In this document: positions 16,893 to 24,693 of the stretch, piece after piece
Layout: every line of letters starts with the position of its first letter
How positions within the stretch are numbered: position 1 is the stretch's first letter
DNA from: Candidatus Sulfotelmatobacter sp.
GTDB taxonomy: Bacteria > Acidobacteriota > Terriglobia > Terriglobales > Acidobacteriaceae
DNA length: 42,135 nt
Reading direction: 5' to 3'
Assembly: GCA_030041475.1 (NCBI GenBank)
Contig: JASHNU010000110.1
Coordinates: forward strand, 1-42,135
Translations under genes and position numbers: made by a program
The notes under the pieces: generated by a model
What the model saw: only the letters and a program-made list of their open reading frames with translations
What the model was told of the DNA's origin: nothing
Database searches by the model: none

Positions 16893-17378
16893 ATGACGCA
16901 GAAAATTCGACTTCTGATTCCTGCGACCGTCCTTGTTTTCTCGGCCCTCCTGCCCACGTCGCAGCTTGCCGCTCAAAATACTGCCAAGACCGACGACCCC
17001 GACGCCCGGCCGCCCGTCATGCAAGACGATGTAAAGATCGTGCAACGCGCGCAGCAAATCCTCGACTCGCCATCGAAGTGGGACCGCGCCGACACGCGCG
17101 TCTGCCCTGCCGACGCTAAGACTTTCAGTCTCTATTGCGCATTGGAGAAAGCGACGAACGAAGTAAGCGGCAAGTTTGAACACCGTGGCGCCGCCATGCA
17201 GGAAGCTCGCTTCGTGATCGACGAGATCGCGCCGAACCGCAAGAACTATCACCACCGCCTGATGGACTACAACAACGACCCCACGACTACGTTCGCCGAC
17301 GTCCAAACCTTTTTCCACAAACTGCAAGACCGCGTCGCTGCACGACTGAAAGATCAATCTAAGGCCGGGAACAAATGA
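16893..17378 (+). CDS. Secreted protein of unknown function, 161 aa
   Basis: No family recognised. The N-terminus MTQKIRLLIPATVLVFSALL ending about LAAQ looks like a cleavable signal peptide (about residues 1-27). The mature part is polar, with two Cys (CPADAKTFSLYCALEKA), which may form a disulfide. It also has a region like EARFVIDEIAPNRKNYHHRL and DYNNDPTTTFADVQTFF, predicted helical. It sits 51 bases after pyk on the same strand and may be co-transcribed. A type B palindrome with an 8-T loop follows its stop. Probably periplasmic. Confidence 0.75.
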   Translation: MTQKIRLLIPATVLVFSALLPTSQLAAQNTAKTDDPDARPPVMQDDVKIVQRAQQILDSPSKWDRADTRVCPADAKTFSLYCALEKATNEVSGKFEHRGAAMQEARFVIDEIAPNRKNYHHRLMDYNNDPTTTFADVQTFFHKLQDRVAARLKDQSKAGNK

Positions 17379-17399
17379 ACGATCCGCACTGTGCGGGTT

Positions 17400-17440
17400 G
17401 CCCCAGCCTTGTCGCTCTTTTTTTTGCGACAGGGTAGGGA
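17400..17440. repeat. Type B palindrome with T-rich loop
   Basis: CCCCAGCCTTGTCGC and GCGACAGGGTAGGG form the stem, and the loop contains eight T. It lies between the secreted protein and the next gene's -10 box. Confidence 0.75.
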
Positions 17441-17453
17441 TTTTTTTCCGCGC

Positions 17454-17459
17454 TATAAT
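17454..17459 (+). promoter_or_regulatory. -10 box placed for a leaderless transcript
   Basis: A perfect TATAAT lies at 17454-17459, and the ATG of the next gene is at 17468. Transcription would start at about 17466-17468, so the mRNA would have almost no leader. No ribosome binding site is seen. The -35 region is poor. Confidence 0.55.
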
Positions 17460-17467
17460 CACTCTCT

Positions 17468-17773
17468 ATGGCTCAAGAGATCCTGTCAGTAGCCATCTGG
17501 AAACCCGTCCCCGAGATGGAAGCCGCATCGCTCATCACGCTTAGCGAACTCAAGTCCATCGTCTCCGCCAAGGGATACGGCCGCGATCTGCTCTACCGCG
17601 ATCGCGAGTCGAACTACATTCTTCTGCGCTACTGGAAATCAGAGGATGCCCGCCGCGCTGCACTGGAAGATCCCGACATGTTCCGCTGCTGGGCCAAGCT
17701 GGGCAACGAAATCAATACCGTCAAGGTTTTCGAGACGCTCGCCGAAGTGCCCGTCACACGCTCCAGGCCGTAA
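17468..17773 (+). CDS. Small ABM-like (dimeric alpha/beta barrel) protein, 101 aa
   Basis: A soluble protein of about the size and pattern of antibiotic-biosynthesis-monooxygenase-like ferredoxin folds. It has a beta strand (EILSVAIWKPV), a helix (MEAASLITLSELKSIVSAKG), and strands at DLLYRDRESNYILLRYWKS followed by EDARRAALEDPDMFRCWAKL. Members are small heme- or substrate-binding or quinol-oxidising proteins of varied roles, so no reaction is claimed. The start at ATG 17468 comes directly after a TATAAT box, suggesting leaderless expression. The family call is by fold pattern only. Confidence 0.6.
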   Translation: MAQEILSVAIWKPVPEMEAASLITLSELKSIVSAKGYGRDLLYRDRESNYILLRYWKSEDARRAALEDPDMFRCWAKLGNEINTVKVFETLAEVPVTRSRP

Positions 17774-17811
17774 CCGATCTTAACCTTCGCGCCACGATTT
17801 AGAATGGCTTC

Positions 17812-18543
17812 TTGCCCGCCGCCTCCATTTGCGCCTTCGCCGACAACGCGGTTGACCCGCATGTCCGCGGCTTTCTGCACGCTCCCGAAACACCCAACGG
17901 CGCAGCAATTGTCTTCACGCACGGCGCTGGTTCGAACGCGCAGGCGCCGCTCCTCGTCGCGCTCGCCGAAACTTTCTCTGCCGCCGGATTCTCCGTGCTG
18001 CGCTGCGACCTGCCCTATCGCCAGGTGCGCTCCTTCGGCCCTCCCGGCCCCGCCGACGCGGCCCGCGACCGCGCCGGCCTGAAAAACGCCATCGAGTGCG
18101 TAAAGAAAATCGCGGCTGCCGAGAAGAACAAGGGTACCCCACCCAACGCGGTTTTCGTTGGGTGGGAACACAAGATTTTCCTCGGCGGACACTCCTATGG
18201 CGGACGCCAAGCCAGCATGCTCTGCGCCCAGCTTGCCGAACAGGAACCAGACCTGGTCGCCGGTCTGCTTCTGACGTCCTATCCCCTGCATCCTCCCGGC
18301 CGTCCCGAACAGCAGCGCACGCAGCATCTTCCCAGCCTGCGCACGCCCACGCTGTTCGTCCACGGCACACGCGACGCCTTCGGCTCAATCGCCGAAATGG
18401 AGCACGCCCTGAAGATGATTCCCGCAAGAACCAAGCTGCTGCCGGTCGAAGGTGCCGGTCACGATCTGGGATTCAAAGGAAAAACGAAACGAGAGGGATT
18501 ATTGCAGGCACTGCTTGGGGAATTTACCAGTCTCGTATCTTGA
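17812..18543 (+). CDS. Alpha/beta hydrolase of the KANL3/Tex30-like type
   Basis: The product is 243 aa from TTG 17812, the only start-like codon after the in-frame stop at 17800-17802. The oxyanion segment is VFTHGAGSNAQAPLL and the nucleophile elbow is GGHSYGGRQ (Ser128). TPTLFVHGTRDAFGS supplies the acid and GAGHDLGF the His, so the triad looks complete. The family (PF20408-like) is a dienelactone-hydrolase-like group without a firm substrate. Residues 106-120 are encoded by a type A palindromic repeat (18132-18166) inserted in frame just before the strand that carries the nucleophile. TAGAAT at 17800-17805 may be a -10 box that gives another leaderless mRNA. No ribosome binding site is seen. 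Confidence 0.85.
   Translation: MPAASICAFADNAVDPHVRGFLHAPETPNGAAIVFTHGAGSNAQAPLLVALAETFSAAGFSVLRCDLPYRQVRSFGPPGPADAARDRAGLKNAIECVKKIAAAEKNKGTPPNAVFVGWEHKIFLGGHSYGGRQASMLCAQLAEQEPDLVAGLLLTSYPLHPPGRPEQQRTQHLPSLRTPTLFVHGTRDAFGSIAEMEHALKMIPARTKLLPVEGAGHDLGFKGKTKREGLLQALLGEFTSLVS
18138..18166. repeat. Type A palindrome inside a coding sequence
   Basis: CCCACCCAACG (18138-18148) pairs with CGTTGGGTGGG (18156-18166) over CGGTTTT. It is almost identical to the intergenic copies at 14195, 26358 and 28399. Here it is read as KGTPPNAVFVGW within the hydrolase and keeps the frame open. Confidence 0.9.
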
Positions 18544-18587
18544 ACTCTATTTCCAGCTCTGAGATCTTGCGGGCTCCGATTAAAAAT

Positions 18588-18640
18588 CTTAGGCCTTAGG
18601 AATGCCTCCAACGACCGGCATCTTCTCCCTAAGGCCTAAG
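18588..18640. terminator. Inverted repeat between convergent genes
   Basis: CTTAGGCCTTAGG (18588-18600) and CCTAAGGCCTAAG (18628-18640) are perfect 13-bp arms with a 27-base loop. It lies between the hydrolase (+, ends 18543) and the secreted protein (-, ends 18697). It may be a shared transcript end, though T tracts are weak and the loop is long. Confidence 0.45.
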
Positions 18641-18696
18641 CCTCAAGAATTAATACCGCACGCACTTCCAGTTTTTGTCGTTTGCCCTGAACTGTC

Positions 18697-20856
18697 CTAC
18701 GGCACGACAAAATTAACTGAGGTCCCCCAGTTCGCATAACCATCCCGGGTGCCGTCGCAGGTCCCCAGGGCGAGGGTAAACGCGGCCCCCACACAGTTCT
18801 GGAACTGAATGTAGTTGGTGGCAAAAAAGATTTTGCCGCCTGACCACGGCAGGAAGATCGCATTACTGTAGTCTCCCCAGCGCGGTCGAGTTCCCCCGGG
18901 TAAGCCGCTATACTCCGTAAAACCGTCTTGCGGCGATTGGCCCGGATCGACAACGTTGACTACCGGCCCCAGCAGGCCGTTCGAAGAGCTGCTCAGCCGG
19001 CCGTAGGCGGTGCTGGGGTAAAAACCGTTACCCGACAGAGTGAAGGTCATGATGGCCCCACCGTTTCCGCCGTCTTGGTTGTAATTGCCTTCCGCTGCCA
19101 TTCCCGGGAATTCCAGGTCCTGATGCTTCGGGGAAACATACCCTTGGCCGGTGAAGCTCAACACCCCGTACTTGTCGAAACTGTCGGTGCCAATCACCCA
19201 GTAAACGGCGCCCTGGTGCGGTTCCGGGTTTGCCTCCGACGCGTACATTTGGTTGATCTCCGTAGTGGTGGCGCCCCAGATTTGGTGTTGCGCCTGCGAA
19301 GCCTGCGTCATAAAGTCGCCGTTGGTGGCGATTTCCTGCTCGGGGCAGCTGGCGGGCGGAGGCGAGCCAACACTCAGGCCGGCGGCTCCGCATTCGTCGC
19401 CTAACGGTATGGGCCCACTCTTTTGCTCGCCGAGGAATCCCTCGCCGTAGTAGGCCAACACACCGGAAAACAGCTGAGCGCCGAATTGGACACTGCCGCA
19501 ACCGAAGCACATGGGGCGGTTCAGGTTTTGCAGGCCGGTCCAGTCGAAAACCGCGATTCGGTTGTCACCCAGGCCATAAAAGTCCAGCGAGCTGATCATG
19601 AACCCGGAACCTCCATAGCTGTTGTCGTACTGCGTGGAGTCGGGCGGATGCGCCGGAATTACACCATACCAGCACGTGATGCCCGCCAAATGATAAACAT
19701 CATCGGAAAAGCAGGTTCCGTCGGGCGTCGGCAGCAGACCCGTGTTCTCAATGGCGACGTTGAAGAAAAGGTTTGGCGCTCCATTTTCAGTAACCGGGAG
19801 GCCTAATTCGAGTGCAGCTTTGCTAAACGCGAATTCTTGTGCTCCATTGAAGAAGCCACCTCCCAAACCCGGTGCGGACCCGTTCAAGGGGAACTCGTCG
19901 TAGAAGATGAGGAAGGCGTCTCGACTGGTTGCGATCTTCGCGAAGTCATTGAGCAGGTAGGGATAGCCCGGCTCGGACGGGTTGTAATCGGCATTGAGGA
20001 AGTAAACGTTGTAAGGGCCGAATGGATCCGCGCCAACGGTCACCGCAATCCCTTCATAGCAGGTATTGGCCACGGCAGCAAAGCAACCTGCAAAAGTGCC
20101 TCCATCAGCCTCATTGCTTGCAGAAACAATCTCGGTGAAGAACCAGTGTCCGCCGTTGTCGTGATCGTAGACGCACGAGGGGTCTCCGCCGCTGCTCCAT
20201 CCCAGGCCCGTGAGTCCCATAACGGTGTCCAGCGGGATCGGCGCTGATTGCCGCTGCAACGCGGTGTTGAATACCAGAATTTCTCCGAGATTGTTCGCTT
20301 CGACCACATACCCATTACCGGCACACAGGGCCTGATCTGCAGGTTCAATGTCAAACCCCAGCACGTTGGTGCTTTGCTCGGCGCTGTCGACCGCCTTCAA
20401 GCCTTTCACGCCGACGGCGCCGCCCGAAGATGTATCAATGAGGTCGCAACCCGCACCCAGCGGTTCGCAGCTCACCGTTGGCGGCACCACCAGCTTGGCA
20501 GCCTCCGCATCACCCGGGCCATGCGGCCGTTGCGGTTCCGGCATTTCGCGGCGTTCAGGAAACAAAACAGAATTGGTGGGCGCGTTGGGAACAACTGACC
20601 CGCTCGCGGAAACAGACGCCGTGGACGGAGACAAGAAGGGTCCGGTGAGCAAAGCGCAACCGGAGCTGCAACCAGTGGCGGCAGGACCAACAAAGGTTGG
20701 CGAATATTCCCCTAGAATTGATGTATGAACAGCACTGGTTGAAGCGCTAGTCGTATTTTTCACTGGGGCTGCAGCTGCCCCGGAGGCGGCCACCAGCGAG
20801 ACGCCGACCAGCGCGATCGCCAGCGACAGCAGGGCAAATCTCGATTGCCGATGCAT
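18697..20856 (-). CDS. Large secreted protein of unknown function, 719 aa
   Basis: No named family recognised. The start at 20856 (MHRQSRFALLSLAIALVGVS) gives a signal peptide ending near GAAAAP and has GGAG upstream. The longer open frame to 21039 has no signal and was rejected. A low-complexity Ser/Thr/Pro linker follows (about 35-120). After that comes a repeat-poor, Gly/Asn/Asp-rich body with NVLGFDIEPADQALCAGNGY, GGHWFFTEIVSASN and IATSRDAFLIFYDEFPLNG. This pattern resembles secreted beta-propeller-like acidobacterial proteins. There are about 18 Cys in total, consistent with extracytoplasmic disulfides. It ends SVNFVVP, a beta-strand-like ending. The call as exported is firm; the fold is inference. 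Confidence 0.8.
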   Translation of the reverse strand: MHRQSRFALLSLAIALVGVSLVAASGAAAAPVKNTTSASTSAVHTSILGEYSPTFVGPAATGCSSGCALLTGPFLSPSTASVSASGSVVPNAPTNSVLFPERREMPEPQRPHGPGDAEAAKLVVPPTVSCEPLGAGCDLIDTSSGGAVGVKGLKAVDSAEQSTNVLGFDIEPADQALCAGNGYVVEANNLGEILVFNTALQRQSAPIPLDTVMGLTGLGWSSGGDPSCVYDHDNGGHWFFTEIVSASNEADGGTFAGCFAAVANTCYEGIAVTVGADPFGPYNVYFLNADYNPSEPGYPYLLNDFAKIATSRDAFLIFYDEFPLNGSAPGLGGGFFNGAQEFAFSKAALELGLPVTENGAPNLFFNVAIENTGLLPTPDGTCFSDDVYHLAGITCWYGVIPAHPPDSTQYDNSYGGSGFMISSLDFYGLGDNRIAVFDWTGLQNLNRPMCFGCGSVQFGAQLFSGVLAYYGEGFLGEQKSGPIPLGDECGAAGLSVGSPPPASCPEQEIATNGDFMTQASQAQHQIWGATTTEINQMYASEANPEPHQGAVYWVIGTDSFDKYGVLSFTGQGYVSPKHQDLEFPGMAAEGNYNQDGGNGGAIMTFTLSGNGFYPSTAYGRLSSSSNGLLGPVVNVVDPGQSPQDGFTEYSGLPGGTRPRWGDYSNAIFLPWSGGKIFFATNYIQFQNCVGAAFTLALGTCDGTRDGYANWGTSVNFVVP

Positions 20857-20934
20857 AAGGGTTTCTCCGCAAAGGACAGATTTAGAAGCCAACGGATAGA
20901 AATCGAAACTCTCTTCTGACGTCAACGATCGCGG

Positions 20935-20943
20935 ATAGTAGCA
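20935..20943 (-). promoter_or_regulatory. Extended -10 promoter for the 719-aa secreted protein
   Basis: On the minus strand TGC (20943-20941) directly precedes TACTAT (20940-20935), an extended -10. The start would be near 20928, leaving a leader of about 70 nt. The -35 is weak. Small inverted repeats (ATTCCG/CGGAAT and GTGAAA/TTTCAC) lie just upstream at about 20945-20983. Confidence 0.4.
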
Positions 20944-21109
20944 CAATTCCGCCCGCCGGAATAGAGTGAAAGGTTTTTCACACCGAGCACTTCGAATATC
21001 TTCTATCCGCACCGGAACAGGCCGCACCGGAGCAGGCAATTGTCGACCAAGCAGGGCTAAAACGAGATCCGCTACCAGGAAGAAATCAGGAAGAAAACGA
21101 CCGGCCAGT

Positions 21110-21955
21110 TCAATTCACCCACCCCGACTTCCCGCCGCCATTGCCCTTGCGCTGGTCGTCCTCGGGAGGAATGTAGTTGCCGTGCTCGTCGAAGTGCACC
21201 TGGCGGTCGTGTTGCCGCATATATACTTCGAACTTCCTCGCCGCCCGCCGCCGTTTCCAGCGGTAATAAGAATTCTTCACACCGTAGTAGCGTTCCATCA
21301 AGCCGGCGTTCGCCATCGTCTTGCGCGGCCCGCGCCGCACATAGAGCCAGCCGAAGAACAATCCACCGAGATGGGCCACGTACGCCACGTTTCCACCGCC
21401 GCCCAAGGCCAGCGCCAGCGTCACCACAATCAGGATTCCGACGAAATACTTCGCCTTGATCAGGAACGGGAAGGGAATCATCATGATTTCCTGATCGCCG
21501 AACAACATTCCAAACGCAATCAGAATCGCGAACACGCCGCCCGAGGCGCCCACCGTCGGCTGCAGCGGATTCCCGAGAATGTGCACATACGACAATCCCA
21601 CCGTCGTCAACGCCGCGCCAACCACCCCGATCAGATACAACTCCATCAGCCGTCGCGAGCCCCAGGCGCTTTCAATCGCCGAGCCGAACATCCATAGCCC
21701 CAGCATGTTGCCGAACCAATGCATCACTCCCGCATGCAACACGCTGTACGTCAGCAATTGCCAAATAAATCCATGACGAACCACCAGCGTCGGGGTCAGC
21801 GCCAGATAATCGAACACGTATCCAACGATCGGCAGCCGCGCCATTCCCAGCAGTTCCATCAATAAAAAAACGCCCGTGTTGATGCCCAGCAGCCACGTCA
21901 CCGCCCGCGTGAACGGAGGCAGGCTCAACGTCATCGGTTCGCCAGTTCGCCGCAC
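21110..21955 (-). CDS. Rhomboid family intramembrane serine protease
   Basis: The product is 281 aa with six hydrophobic segments. The catalytic dyad is visible: Ser138 in GASGG and His195 in VAHLGG. The HxxGN-like element HWFGNMLG (Asn83) supports the oxyanion hole. The start is GTG 21955 with AAGGAG at 21971-21966; ATG 21934 is an alternative without a good site. After the last helix comes a tail of about 70 residues that is first very basic (YYRWKRRRAARKF) and then polar. The tail probably lies in the cytoplasm. Substrate unknown. It lies on the same strand as the secreted protein downstream, but a separate promoter there makes co-transcription uncertain. Confidence 0.92.
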   Translation of the reverse strand: MRRTGEPMTLSLPPFTRAVTWLLGINTGVFLLMELLGMARLPIVGYVFDYLALTPTLVVRHGFIWQLLTYSVLHAGVMHWFGNMLGLWMFGSAIESAWGSRRLMELYLIGVVGAALTTVGLSYVHILGNPLQPTVGASGGVFAILIAFGMLFGDQEIMMIPFPFLIKAKYFVGILIVVTLALALGGGGNVAYVAHLGGLFFGWLYVRRGPRKTMANAGLMERYYGVKNSYYRWKRRRAARKFEVYMRQHDRQVHFDEHGNYIPPEDDQRKGNGGGKSGWVN

Positions 21956-22385
21956 TCAGTCGCCTCTCCTTATCGTTCGGCCCAATCGCTCGGCCAATAT
22001 CACTCAGCCGCCATCGCTCAACCAATTCTACTCGTTCAGGAGTCGCAACATCATTGTGCCCGCCAAACCGTGGTCTAAATGGCGATGGCAGGAGTAAAAG
22101 AGAATTCCCTGCATTGCCGGGGGAGGCGCATGCAGGCACGGGGTCCTTCGACTCCGCAAGAACTGCGCGGCGCGCACTTCTCGCTCCGCTCTGGATGACA
22201 GCATTTGGACAGCGGCAACGTCGTGCGAATTCCAGCTCCGGGGGCAACTCGCCGCATCCACTCGCATCAAATCGTAACAGCTGTATAGTGTTTCAGAACC
22301 AGCGCAGTAGGGGCCCCAGCTTCTCCATCTCCCAGAATGGAAACGGCTTTGGAAAGGGCTTGACGAAAGCCGAAGGAGCCATTGC
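21956..22385. other. Divergent spacer with dispersed repeats
   Basis: This 430-base spacer between the rhomboid gene (-) and the barrel gene (+) contains a repeat at about 22140-22205 (GGGTCCTTCGACTCCGC ... GCTCCGCTCTGGATGACA). The last motif (22183-22200) differs by one base from a stretch inside dnaG (40521-40538). AAGGAG before 22386 is the ribosome binding site of the barrel gene. No gene is seen. Confidence 0.6.
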
Positions 22386-22946
22386 ATGCGAGCAAGATTC
22401 CTGCTGCTTCTGTCCGTCTTTCTGCTTTCGATAAACCTGACAGCCCAAACCCCTGACCGGATCGAGGTTTTCGGCGGATATTCCCGCCTCGACTATGGCA
22501 TTTACGCAGACTACAGTGGCCCGTGGGGGCCCGCACCACTCAACGGATTTGAAATCTCGGGCGCATTCAATCTTGTACGCCACTTCGGAGCTGAAGTGGA
22601 CTTCGCTCACAACTACAGCCCCAGCAATCACTGGAGTTCGCAGACGTTCATGGGAGGGCCGCGCTTTTCGGCGAATATCAGCCGCATCGGCCTTTTCGGT
22701 CACGTTCTCGTCGGAGGTCTTACCTTTAACGGCAACGGTAGCCAGACCACCCCCGCTCTGGCCTTCGGTGGCGGCGTCGACGCCTGGTTCATGCGTCACA
22801 TCGGCGCGCGCCTGATTCAGATTGATTACCTCCACAACAACAACAAGGCAGCCCAAATCGGATCCGAACCGGTCAACAACGTGCCCTCCGGCCCAGGCAA
22901 CCGCTATCGCATCGCCACTGGAATCGTCTTCCGCTTCGGCCCGTAG
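22386..22946 (+). CDS. Outer-membrane beta-barrel protein, 186 aa
   Basis: A signal peptide (MRARFLLLLSVFLLSINLTA, cleavage near AQT) is followed by alternating hydrophobic/polar strands. These begin RIEVFGGYSRLDYG, pass through FGAEVDFAHNY, FMGGPRFSAN and FGHVLVGGLTF, and end with a terminal aromatic strand YRIATGIVFRFGP. This is the usual layout of eight-stranded OmpA-like/OprF-like small barrels (PF13505 type). It has AAGGAG 8 bases before ATG 22386. It converges with the M28 gene, 18 bases away. No periplasmic peptidoglycan-binding domain is present. Confidence 0.85.
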   Translation: MRARFLLLLSVFLLSINLTAQTPDRIEVFGGYSRLDYGIYADYSGPWGPAPLNGFEISGAFNLVRHFGAEVDFAHNYSPSNHWSSQTFMGGPRFSANISRIGLFGHVLVGGLTFNGNGSQTTPALAFGGGVDAWFMRHIGARLIQIDYLHNNNKAAQIGSEPVNNVPSGPGNRYRIATGIVFRFGP

Positions 22947-22964
22947 CCGCTAGTTGCTAAAGCT

Positions 22965-24353
22965 TTACCGCTCCGGCACCGGCACGACCGGCAGGCTGCG
23001 ATGTCCGGCCTGATCGACGGCCCGTACCGCAAAAATCGATTCGTCCTTCGAAATCTGCAGCGTGATCTTGGTAACGTCTCCCGCCTTCAGCACGTGCTCC
23101 CAGTCCGGAGCCGAAGTCGCGCGCCACTCCACTTCATAGCCGGCCGCACCGGGCGACGTTTCCCACGTCAGCGTCGACGAATTTTCCAGCCCCTTTGTCA
23201 ACAAATGCACGTTGGCCGGAGGCGCCGGCGCCGACGCCAGTGACGCCAGCGTCGCCGCATTCAGCCGCGCCACCCGCGCCACGTAATCGTAGTCCACAAA
23301 CTTCGGCAGATCGCCATATTCAATGCCGCCTTCCATGCGCGCGTTCTGATGCTGATGGTGAAAGTCCTCGCGCAATTCCGTGAACCGCACCGCCGCAAAC
23401 CCCTCCTTGTTGAACGCCGAATGATCTCCGCCGCGCAGGTAGCGATCCGGGCGGAAAATTATCATCGGCTTCACTCCGGTCTCATACGTGCGGCCCGCCT
23501 CGGCGATATACCGCGCCAGCTCCCGCGAACTGGAATCATTTTCTCCGCCCAGCCCGCGCATGCGCTGGATCTCCTGTTCCGTCGCCGCCGCCGGCACACC
23601 TTCCGAAAACACCCGCACCACCGAATGATCCTGATCCGGATTCTTGTCCCCACCCACGATGTCATTGTTCAGCACTGCCTCAATATCCCACCCCCGCTCC
23701 TTCGCCATCTGCGCGAAGTGTCGGCTTCCAACCAGCCCCTGCTCCTCGCCCGCCACGGTCAGAAAAATAATCGTGGCTGGAAACTTCATCTTGCTCAGCA
23801 CCCGCGCGCATTCCAGGCTCACCGCCGTTCCACTCGCGTCGTCGTTCGCCCCCGGCGCGTAGCCCTTCGCATCCAGAACGTCGCCATTGCGCGAATCGTA
23901 ATGGCCCGTGACCAGCACCATCCGCTTGGAGTTCGCCGCATCCGTGCCCTTCATCACCGCATAAACGTCGGTGATCTCGGTCGCCGCCGGAATCCGCTCT
24001 GCCGGCGGTTCCTCGAACCGATACGTCTCCACATCCAGGCACCCGCCGCAGTCCTTGCTGTAGCGCTCCAGCTCTGACACAATCCACAGCCGCGCCGCCG
24101 CGATTCCGTGACCGCCATTCAGCAGCGCGTCATCTCCCGACGACAGCGTCGACCGAGTATCGAAACTCACCAGCTTCTCGACCGTCGCCTCTATCCGCTT
24201 CGCCGAAACCTGTTCTAACGCCTCCACAATCTGCGGATCAGCCACAGACTTCGACTGCCCGACCACGCCTACCGCCGTCAGCAGCAACGCCGCGGACGTG
24301 AACGCCAGAAATTTGTCGATTTTCACAGGACTCCTCATGATTGAGCCAGCCAT
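22965..24353 (-). CDS. M28 family zinc peptidase with C-terminal Fn3-like domain
   Basis: An exported aminopeptidase-like enzyme of 462 aa. The signal segment is at about 13-33 (FLAFTSAALLLTAVGVVG). Metal ligands and catalytic residues are visible: HYDS with His151 and Asp153, GANDDASG with Asp171, GEEQGLVGS with Glu203 and Glu204, NNDIVGG with Asp231, and a late His in GGDHSAF or the FHHQHQ stretch. A domain like fibronectin type III follows (about 370-462; STLTWETSPGAAGYEVEWR, DESIFAVRAVDQAGHRS). The start at 24353 has AGGTGG upstream; Met6 is an alternative. It probably trims peptides in the periplasm or outside. Confidence 0.93.
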   Translation of the reverse strand: MAGSIMRSPVKIDKFLAFTSAALLLTAVGVVGQSKSVADPQIVEALEQVSAKRIEATVEKLVSFDTRSTLSSGDDALLNGGHGIAAARLWIVSELERYSKDCGGCLDVETYRFEEPPAERIPAATEITDVYAVMKGTDAANSKRMVLVTGHYDSRNGDVLDAKGYAPGANDDASGTAVSLECARVLSKMKFPATIIFLTVAGEEQGLVGSRHFAQMAKERGWDIEAVLNNDIVGGDKNPDQDHSVVRVFSEGVPAAATEQEIQRMRGLGGENDSSSRELARYIAEAGRTYETGVKPMIIFRPDRYLRGGDHSAFNKEGFAAVRFTELREDFHHQHQNARMEGGIEYGDLPKFVDYDYVARVARLNAATLASLASAPAPPANVHLLTKGLENSSTLTWETSPGAAGYEVEWRATSAPDWEHVLKAGDVTKITLQISKDESIFAVRAVDQAGHRSLPVVPVPER

Positions 24354-24426
24354 GATTGAACCACCTAAAACCGAATCACCACGGAATTGTCAAGCCAGTG
24401 CCCCAGACACGCGCAGGCCCTCCCTC

Positions 24427-24455
24427 TTGACCAACTGCCTTTGAGAATCTAAATA
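24427..24455 (+). promoter_or_regulatory. Candidate promoter for the LysW-like gene
   Basis: TTGACC (24427-24432), a 17-base spacer and TAAATA (24450-24455), with an alternative TATTAT just downstream. The gene start follows at 24490 with GGAGG at 24481-24485. Confidence 0.4.
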
Positions 24456-24489
24456 TTATCAGGGGGCTCTAATCGGCTACGGAGGCTTT

Positions 24490-24693
24490 ATGGTTGTCTG
24501 TCCCGAATGCGACACCAATCTGGACATCGAAGAAGAAGAGGTTGACGAAGGGGAAGTCATTTCCTGCCCCGAGTGCGGCACGGATTTTGAAGTCGTCACC
24601 ACCAGTCCGCTCGAATTGAAAGCCGTCGAAGAAGGCTACGAGGAGGACGACGAGGAGGAAGTCGAGGAAAACGAAGACGGTGATTACTCCTAG
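24490..24693 (+). CDS. LysW-like zinc-ribbon acidic protein, 67 aa
   Basis: It resembles the amino-group carrier LysW/ArgW: two CPEC knuckles (Cys 4/7 and Cys 26/29) enclose a very acidic loop (NLDIEEEEVDEGEVIS), followed by FEVV and SPLELKAVEE as in LysW. In true carriers the C-terminus is EDWGE, whose last Glu is joined to the substrate. Here the tail is acidic but ends EDGDYS, so that modification site is missing. No LysX/ArgX ligase or LysZ/LysY homologue is nearby. I call it a LysW-like relative of unknown role. It overlaps the next gene by 14 bases, which suggests translational coupling. Confidence 0.75.
   Translation: MVVCPECDTNLDIEEEEVDEGEVISCPECGTDFEVVTTSPLELKAVEEGYEEDDEEEVEENEDGDYS

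Noticed and set aside
15252-17119. Long frames on both strands over pyk
   Set aside because: Arg/His/Pro-rich or Asp/Val/Gly-rich shadow products of pyk.
22965-24353. M20 or other dipeptidase for the minus gene
   Set aside because: The order HYDS, GANDDASG, GEEQGLVGS is the M28 pattern.
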